From Hofstenia miamia (Eukaryota; Xenacoelomorpha; Acoela; Hofsteniidae): DNA of 64,000 nt. Position numbers and translations under genes: made by a program. Every line of letters begins with the position of its first letter. Within the stretch, counting starts at the first letter, position 1. The notes under the pieces were generated by a model, which had not been told where the DNA came from, searched no databases, and saw only the letters and a list, made by a program, of their open reading frames with translations. Shown here in pieces: positions 57,100 through 64,000 of the stretch. Where the stretch lies: assembly GCA_900660155.1 (NCBI GenBank), contig CABFPE010000123.1, forward strand, positions 828,304 through 892,303, read 5' to 3'.

Positions 57100-59100
57100 A
57101 AAGATAATAAACGATATGAGCCGGCAACTTCTACTTTATAAAAGGAAAGAAATCGATTCCAAAACAGCTCCTTCAATTGGTTTTTAACAGCATTAGGTTT
57201 GTTAAATAGACATATATCACTCTGAAGAAGGATATAATTCGCAAGCTTTACCATTCTATGAAAATAGTTTCTTTTTGTTTTTTCTTTAATGGTAGGCTTT
57301 GAACGGAAAAGTAGTGATGAAGAAGACCTTAGTTCAGTTCGACTTTGATTGTATAATGATATGTAAGAAAAATACTTAAGATTAACCATTAAGCAATTTG
57401 ATAAAAAAGATTAAGTCTAAAAACTCTAAATGTAAAGAAATAGGTAGTAAACCTAGAACTTAAGGCGCGTTATGTAACATTCAATAGAATTAATCCATTT
57501 GGTGCATTTTTTTTAAACTTCTCAAGTTTTTTCATATCTGTTACTGAGGTAGACCAAACTTGTGATGCATAAGGCCACGGTTAGACTAGTGATTTGCTCA
57601 AAAGTGATCTATCACATTTTGAGTGAATCGCACGTCTAACCACCCGAGATAATTAGCGATGTGGCGATCATGAAGAAATCGTGCGCGTTCGATTTCCTTG
57701 TGATCGTCACATCGCTAATTATCTCGGGTGGTTAGACGTGCAACGCTTTCAAAAGTGACAGATCACTTTTAACTAATCACCTAGTCTAACCTTGGCCTAA
57801 GTTAGCATAGAGGGAATCATAGTTTCGTATAGTTGAAGTTTGATTGTAGTTGGTGAATGAAATGGAACCGTTCGTTTAATAAATATAAAAGTGCGATGCC
57901 AGAATTTAGTTTATTGGGAAATATTATTGCTCCAAGATATAGAATGGGAAATATGCAAACCTAAATCTTTTACTTAGTTAGTAAGGGCCTTGCTGAGATA
58001 GTGTGAGTTAAATGTGATACCTTCAGCAGATTTCATTGCCAACAACTTAAATTTGTTATCATTAAATTGCATTTCGTAAACATTAGGCCAGTTGAAGAGG
58101 CAAGATAAATCTAATTGGAGATCAGCAAAGAAGGTCCTAACTAGCTTTAGATCATCTGCAAATAGAAATCGTTTGGTTTGAAAACAGGAAGGTCATTTAT
58201 GAATACGACAAATAATAGAAGTCCAAGCACCAAGCCTTGTTATAATCCACTTGTCAGTAATTTCCAATGTGATTTGTATTCATTTATTACAACTCTTTGA
58301 AAATTTTTATGCAGATAGGATTATAACAGCTGCATTAAGTCACTTTCAATGATAAACGTTTGCAATTTATGTAGAAGTGATGCGGAACTGAATCAAAAGC
58401 CTTTCTGAAATCCAAATACAAAACAGCAGTTGGATTATTGGAATCGAAATGGGAATAAATGTAGTCCATGAAAATTAAGAGTTGAGTAATTGTTGATCAT
58501 TTTCGAATAAATCCAAATTGGGAATCAGTCAAATTAGTAGGAATTAAGGAGTAAAGGATATCAAACAATAACCGTTCAAACACTAAGGAGATCTTCTGTA
58601 GCAAAGTAATGGGATGATAATTAGATACAACCGTTTTAGATCCAGATTTATGTATTGGACAGATATTGCTAAACTTCCAACATTGAGAATAAATGCTTGT
58701 ACTAAGAATATGATTTAAAATCTAGTAACATGTGGCATTAAGACAATGGCATAATTGTGAAGAAAGAATCCAGGTAGGTTATCAGGACCACAACCATTTG
58801 GTTTGCAAAAGAAGTGCTTTTTCTATATCTCTTATATTGAAACAAGTATTAGAAAGCGAGTCTGAATTATATAAAGGTGAAGTGATTGATTCAGCCCGAG
58901 GTGAAATACTGATATAAAATAACTATTAAATAAGCATTTTCAATATCACCATTGGACGAGGGTAGTTTAAAGAAGAAAAAGATTAAAGGAATCTATAATA
59001 TTGATTTACATTGCTCTTGTCAGAGTGTGATTTCAAATGTAATACTTTGTCCAATTCAATTGAATGGAAAAGTTCAGTAGTTAGCGAGAAGTATTCAATA
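57100..59100 (-). mobile_element. CR1/Jockey-like LINE reverse transcriptase remnant
   Basis: Minus-strand remnant, tail-to-tail with the previous LINE. From high to low coordinate: GPDNLPGFF (about 58780), WKFSNICPIHKSGSKTVVSN (about 58650), DSQFGFIRK (about 58510), VLYLDFRKAFDSVPHHFYIN (about 58400), QGLVLGLLLFVVFINDLPVF (about 58220) and the catalytic FLFADDLKLV (about 58160), then a C-terminal piece NYFHRMVKLANYI (about 57260). Several stops and frameshifts break the frame. The PIHK, FRKAFD and FADD motifs place it with CR1/Jockey-group elements. A MITE is inserted near its 3' end. Its 5' limit is not sharp. Confidence 0.85.
57570..57800. mobile_element. PIF/Harbinger-type foldback MITE nested in the LINE remnant
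   Basis: Element 57573-57797 (225 bp) flanked by TAA/TAA. The ends GGCCACGGTTAGACTAGTGA and the inverse of the right end (GGCCAAGGTTAGACTAGGTGA) match closely. The inner arms share ACGTCTAACCACCCGAGATA and its inverse, so the element folds almost end to end around a short loop near 57675-57700. GC content is higher than the surroundings. It sits between the FADD part and the C-terminal piece of the CR1-like LINE. Confidence 0.88.
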
Positions 59101-59519
59101 AAATTGCTTAAACTAGACATTTTAGCATGTAAGCGAAGGAAGTAAAAGCCTACAAAACAATAGCAAATTTTAAGTGTGAGACCAAATTATAGAAAGGTAC
59201 AAATTGTAATCATTGCTAACCTAATATAGCTAAAATATGTTTATAAATAGAGCAAGAGTTATTCAAGAACTCTAAGATGCAATAAAGAGTTACTGAATTG
59301 GAGCAATACTTATAGTTTAATACTTATCTAAATATGGCTTGGAACTACAACGTAAATATCATGAGAGCAATCTTGCTGAAGCAGTCTTCCGAGAACCATC
59401 TTTCGGTAATCTCTGTATTATATCCAACTCTCTTATTCACAGGTCGTAATGCGGATCTATAGATGAATGACTGAAGAATGACTTGCATTTTGTGCAGTGT
59501 GAAATTCACTTCAATTGAG
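59101..59519. other. Short unassigned spacer
   Basis: A minus-strand frame at 59345-59557 (FTLHKMQVILQSFIYRSALR, then RVGYNTEITERWFSED) is protein-like but has no known domain; plus-strand frames in the same place are also open, so the coding strand is unclear. Confidence 0.25.
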
Positions 59520-59852
59520 TGTGAAGGTCCACAGAAAACCCCATTTCCAATTTTCAAGATATTTAAATTGAATCATTTTGTACAAATAATGTGAAATACC
59601 CTACTCATGTGATTAGGGAACCCAAATTTTGTTACCAAAAAGGGTTTTGGCTTTTTTTCAATGGGCCAAGTGACAATGGTTTTATAAATACCTGAAAATT
59701 GATAGTCCAATCATTAGCAAGTTTTGACTTTATTTGAAAATTATAACACTATTAAGTTATGCATCTTGTCTAAAAATTCAATAGAAAACTGTCATTTTTT
59801 GATTAAAAAAAAGTTATATTCTGTATGTGTTATATTTTTCAATTCTTTTTAG

Positions 59853-59968
59853 ATTGCATGTCAAATATATTTGGGAACGATGAAAGAATTAAAATATGGG
59901 GAGACATATTATCTAAGGATATAATATTGTCAAAGCCATCGAGGAGAAATGACAGGAAGCACTTCTGA
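59853..59968 (+). CDS. Possible terminal exon of an unidentified plus-strand gene
   Basis: A strong acceptor with a pyrimidine tract (TTTTTCAATTCTTTTTAG) is followed by two bases and 37 codons ending in TGA: CMSNIFGNDERIKIWGDILS, then KDIILSKPSRRNDRKHF. The block is almost unchanged in the other duplicate (50851-50953) apart from a 13-bp deletion, while the surroundings have diverged, which is the pattern of an exon or another constrained element. No upstream exon or family was recognised. On the minus strand the same block is also open, so the strand is not settled. Confidence 0.3.
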
Positions 59969-61703
59969 AAATGACTAAAATTTATTTTCCTTTGTATTAT
60001 TGCAGCAGAACATAGATATTCAGTAAAAATATTTTTAGAATTCCTCAAGAAATTTCTTTAAATCAATATTAGCAGATCTAAATTAATTATTTTCGATGTA
60101 TTTTAGCAATTTTTCATATGTCATGCATAAATTATGTTGTTTTCAGAAAAATAATATTTTGGCCCAATAACTTAGAAATTGGAATTACAGATACCTTTCA
60201 ATTGCTGATAAAATTTCAAACTGGCAGAAATATTCATCTTTCGAAATTTACCAATGTACAGGAATACTTTATTTAATCAGACCCGTGGGATCGTGGTGGA
60301 CCCAGTGACGGGGCAAGGTCGCCTCCAGCAGTTCTGATCGCTTCGAAATTCTTGTGTAATATTTTAAAGGTTCTTTTTGCAATTTTTTTCTAGAAGCATT
60401 AATTAATTTTTATGTTGAAAATATAATTTAAAATATATTTTAACCTTCAAAATGGCAGAAAATTACAGCTATATCTTAATGCATGTGGTCCATTCTTTGA
60501 AAATGTTCTGTGAGAAAATTAGAGTTTATAAACGCAGAATATTATGGTTAACATGGTTTTTATTTCTAAAGAAGTACTTAGAAAAATAAAATAAAAATAT
60601 AATCTACAAAGAACACTATATACTAATTTTAGATAATGTCTTCTCAGGCTTGCAATTTTTTTGAGGCCTTAAAATATCTTGATGGCTGAGAAGATTATGT
60701 TTTAATTTACATCTAAATATCCGTAATGTATCCGCAAAACGTATGTGTTGGTCCGAATTATTCTACATTCTTGCGGTTTTAATGAAAAAGTATTAGGCCA
60801 TATACATGTAGAGTATGTAACTAATTTTAATACTGTACATCTAGGAGTGTGAGCGTTAAATTTTATGACAGTTTCAAACGATTTCAGCGAACAAATTTTT
60901 TGTGGATGTATTTCTCCACAATTACCAAGCTAGCATATTGAATATAGTACTTAGGTGCTAGTAAATGATTTACTAATATTTAATAAAGTCCGTACTGTTC
61001 TATTAAAAACTGCATTATGTTATTCAAGTTCCTAGATACTTTTTCTTAGTTTGTATTATTTGAATGCAGGATGATGGATGTACATTAAGATTGTTTAAAG
61101 CCTCTTTCCTTTTTTCTTCTAAAACTTTATGATGTTTTTATATTTTTTCCGTTGACAAAAGAATAACCGAATTCGGCTTGATTAAGTAAATTTAACTTAT
61201 AACTGTTTTTTGTGCAATTCTTTTCTTTCTAAACATTGCAACATATGCTTAAAGACAAATTCTGAAAATAACTCATTTAAAGAATTGGTTTTTTATCAAA
61301 CCAAATAAGTGGGGTAGTTCTCATAACAAGACCCTCAAAAAATTGGTTTTGAAATTTCTTGTTGTCAAAATTTTGCCATTTTTAATGACAACAGTGTTAC
61401 GGCTTTGAATTAATTATGACTTGTTGACCTAATCATCAAGAAAATACAAACTACAAAAGGTGATCCCAGAATGAAATTCCAAAGCATTCTGAAAACTTTA
61501 AACCAAGGTTATAAACTTTCATTATGTCATTGCCTAATGTAAATTGTACATAAAACAATCCAATTTATGAACTTACTTTTAAGTATTATTTCTAACATAT
61601 TGAATTATTGGAAAATGAAAAATGAGAATGCATGCACATGTTTTGGCATAAATTATTTTTCAGACAAACATATTTTTACAGGTTTGGATACATTTAGTTT
61701 TTT

Positions 61704-62567
61704 TTACTTTTTGGTAGCACGAACACATACAGCACCTTCTCCATGTGAACAGTCCTTTTCATCAAAATACATTAACCGCATTTCTTCGATTAAAAATCCA
61801 GCTTCCACTAAGCATTGCTCAAGGAATCGTGGAGTTATGTTAACAGCGCATAATTTATCTTTAGTTTTCAGCGAAGGATACCAAAATGATTGATTGAATA
61901 GATCTAATAAGCATAAGGCTCCACCTTTCCTTAGCATTTGATTCACTTTCATCAGCACGTTTTTGTAAGCATCCTCATTTGGGACAGCATCAGTTAAAGT
62001 CATCGTACTCACAACAGCATCGTATGTTCCCCACTGAATTTCTTTTCCACAGAAGATGTCGTCTAAGCTCAAATCGCATTTAAGAATATTGTCCAATTGA
62101 CACTTTTTATTCAGTTCAACAAAGTAATCATCTGAGCTTAAATGTTCTCTCTTTTCATGCATTGAATTTATAAATTCAATGATTTTTGAATAGTTGTAGC
62201 CTTCTTTACCTTTGCTATTCAGAGAAGTCTTCAAATAGTTTAAGTTTGACGAAAGAAAATCACTGCCTTCTATTGATGTTATTTGGGGGAATGCAGCGGC
62301 CGAGAGCATACTCATCAATGAAGGCCCACATCCTAAGTCGTGAATCTTATTGTTTTGATTACGTCTGCATATTAATGCCAGAAAGTCATTAACTGCTCGA
62401 ATGTTGAACCTCATTGTGCGCTGACCATGACTTAGCTCTGAGTCAGCCTTTTCTTTGTCTAAGCTCAGTGCATTCCAAAAACGCATATATTCTTCAGGAA
62501 TAAAGTAATTTTCGTAATTATCATGCTTTTCTTTGTAATTGTTTATTTCTGTGAGCGGCCGTTGCAT
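61704..62567 (-). CDS. NNMT/PNMT/TEMT-family methyltransferase, copy 4
   Basis: Intact single-exon frame of 287 aa, nearly identical to copy 3 (Q3R, K20N, Y237D). It keeps motif I HDLGCGPS (76-83), D103 and N108 of the SAM pocket, D165 and D222. Y237D lies in the segment after the NQSFW helix, near where NNMT contacts its acceptor, so a substrate effect is conceivable but speculative. The same possible acceptor (CGTATTTTAG) precedes the start codon. The coding match to copy 3 is much closer than that of the flanks. Confidence 0.92.
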   Translation of the reverse strand: MQRPLTEINNYKEKHDNYENYFIPEEYMRFWNALSLDKEKADSELSHGQRTMRFNIRAVNDFLALICRRNQNNKIHDLGCGPSLMSMLSAAAFPQITSIEGSDFLSSNLNYLKTSLNSKGKEGYNYSKIIEFINSMHEKREHLSSDDYFVELNKKCQLDNILKCDLSLDDIFCGKEIQWGTYDAVVSTMTLTDAVPNEDAYKNVLMKVNQMLRKGGALCLLDLFNQSFWYPSLKTKDKLCAVNITPRFLEQCLVEAGFLIEEMRLMYFDEKDCSHGEGAVCVRATKK

Positions 62568-62730
62568 CTTTGTAAACTAAAATACGAATAGTAATTTGGA
62601 ATCTACTTGATTTAAATATTATTTTTTCTATTCAATAACAACTACTGACATTAGACTCTCACATTTCGCTTCAATTCTGTTTGACTGAGTGCTCAGAAAA
62701 TAAGCAGTATTTAAAAAAATATTTTGATAT

Positions 62731-63287
62731 AATCCTATGTTTTTGCTTTTTGTATTAGTTTCTGGAACGCTATGCTTCTGGAAGTACAACCATTTTCATA
62801 CTTCAGTTTTGAAATTGTTAAAAAAATGACCTCTAGTGATCAAAGGTTATGGAGTTTTTTAGATATCGAAGTGAGTTTTGGCTGGGCCTAGGCTGGCATG
62901 TGGTTTTGGGATGGCACTTACCGAATTACAATATTGTAATTTAAGTGATTTAGATGAGGGCTACAGGCTTTAAAGTCTTGATATTTGCAGTTCTATCATG
63001 ATTAACAAAAACCTTAAATTTCAGGAGAGTTCTCAGTGCAAAGTATGCATCCAAGAGAAATCACAATACGCTATTGTGTTTTATGCGATGTATGTGCTTT
63101 GTGATCTCATTTCCAGATAATTTGAAACTTAACACTAATTGGTGTTTCTTAGTTGAAAATTAAGTTACTCAGTACTGTATTTATCTTGTATGATTGCAAT
63201 AGCTTACTATTTCCTAGGATTGACAATATTTTATTTAATAGAAAAACAAAATGCCTGCAATTTCTAAAATAATGTATATGAACATTT
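62731..63287. other. Intergenic, no gene seen
   Basis: AT-rich, with a short GC-richer patch at 62880-62930. Nothing recognised. Confidence 0.4.
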
Positions 63288-64000
63288 TCGAATTCCTCCT
63301 ACTTCTTGAATGAGGGGATATACTTTTTTTCAGCTTTGTGGTTACAATTGATTATGAATAATATTTTTTTATTTAAAAAACCCAACCATTTTTTAGACAT
63401 CGAGTTTCAATGAAACAAAAACGACAAATCCTTGACTGAAATAATCTCTTTTATCATGAGTAATTCAAATTTAAGGGAATGGATATAAATACAATGATAA
63501 GGAAATCTATGCGTCAAACAGGTCACCCTCCTTTTCAAGACATAAGTGGCATCTTCTGATGATTGATTCTCCAGCAGAACTGTAGACGTTTTGATGGGAT
63601 TTCTCTCACAGTAGTCGTGATGGCATTTTGAGATCCTGTATGTCATGAAACTTTTGACCGTGTATTCTACCCTTAAAGTAAGTCCAGAAAGCAAAATTGA
63701 CTGGTGAAATATCGGGTGAATACGCTGGCCAAACAAATTCCCATCTTGTGAAATTACCAGTCCAGGAAACTTCGAGTTGAGAAGCTGGAAATTTTGAAGC
63801 ACAGTATGTGGCCTCGCTCCATTTTGCTGGAATATTGTTGATGACCATTTTGCCTTGCTGGAGCTGAGGAAATACATAATCAGTCAATATGCATGATCGT
63901 GAAATTAAGTCGATATTAATGTAAGGTCGTAACCACAAAGCTGAAGTGAAAAAAGTAAATCCCCCTCATTCAAGAAGTGGGAGTGGGAGGAATTCGAAAG
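63288..64000 (-). mobile_element. Mariner-like DNA transposon remnant with terminal inverted repeats
   Basis: The left end (63288, CGAATTCCTCCTACTTCTTG) and the inverse of the right end (to 63998) match over about 60 bp, through TTCTTGAATGAGGGG and CAGCTTTGTGGTTAC, with a 6-bp indel in the right arm. Between them, two minus-strand frames hold parts of a mariner-type DDE transposase: FQQNGARPHTVLQNFQLLN (usual QQDGAPPH; the catalytic Asp reads Asn) and WPAYSPDISPVNFAFWTYFK. A frameshift separates them and the N-terminal DNA-binding part is absent, so this is an internally deleted, dead copy. It may extend past the window edge. Confidence 0.8.

Larger units (their letters stand above)
59520..62730. 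repeat. Segmental duplication, copy B (with methyltransferase 4)
   Basis: Counterpart of 50520-53290. It is about 400 bp longer because of insertions in the non-coding part (for example around 60540-61200). The order of shared blocks is the same in both copies. Confidence 0.85.

Overview
This window is strongly AT-rich DNA from an animal, most likely an invertebrate. The evidence is intron-containing genes with GT/AG splice sites (a class A GPCR and an ARF-family GTPase), a cluster of methyltransferases from the animal NNMT/PNMT/TEMT family, and many animal-type transposons (hAT, Tc1/mariner, PIF/Harbinger MITEs, two kinds of LINE, a Ty3/Gypsy remnant). I could not place the species. The sequence is a scaffold with N gaps at 7266, 15031-15050, 29068-29079, 36547, 42194-42441, 48637, 56870 and 57098. 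Several gaps are flanked by direct copies of the same sequence, which looks like unmerged haplotype ends.

Layout. 1-422: 3' end of a LINE with a restriction-like endonuclease. 1222-15423 (minus): a GPCR gene; exons for TM1-2, TM3-4, TM5 and probably TM7 are visible, but no TM6 exon was found. Its introns hold a Tc1/mariner-type MITE (3049-3262) and a foldback element (11494-11857). 15424-27756: mostly unassigned AT-rich DNA with a Gypsy pol fossil (about 19500-20064) and a non-autonomous element with inverted ends (22591-24040). 27757-34929 (minus): a complete four-exon ARF-family GTPase of 186 residues, closest by eye to ARL11/ARL14, with a PIF/Harbinger MITE in intron 1. 35839-39547: a hAT transposon with 8-bp target duplications. 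39606-40465: a decayed Tc1 transposase.

43477-62567 (minus): four intact single-exon methyltransferase genes of the NNMT/PNMT/TEMT family (285, 286, 287 and 287 aa). The first two share a palindrome, ATTGCGCAAT (the C/EBP consensus), at 230 and 225 bp upstream of their start codons. The last two lie in a roughly 3-kb segmental duplication. Their coding regions are about 99.4% identical, whereas the duplicated flanks are clearly more diverged, which suggests gene conversion. Between them lie two LINEs: an RLE-type element next to an (AAT)n tract (54636-57097), and a CR1/Jockey-like element on the other strand (about 57100-59100) containing a MITE. The window ends in a mariner-like transposon with inverted repeats (about 63288-64000).

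The methyltransferase array is the most distinctive feature: a local expansion of probable small-molecule N-methyltransferases with signs of shared regulation and sequence homogenisation. Substrates cannot be read from the sequence. The GPCR and GTPase look like unrelated neighbours.
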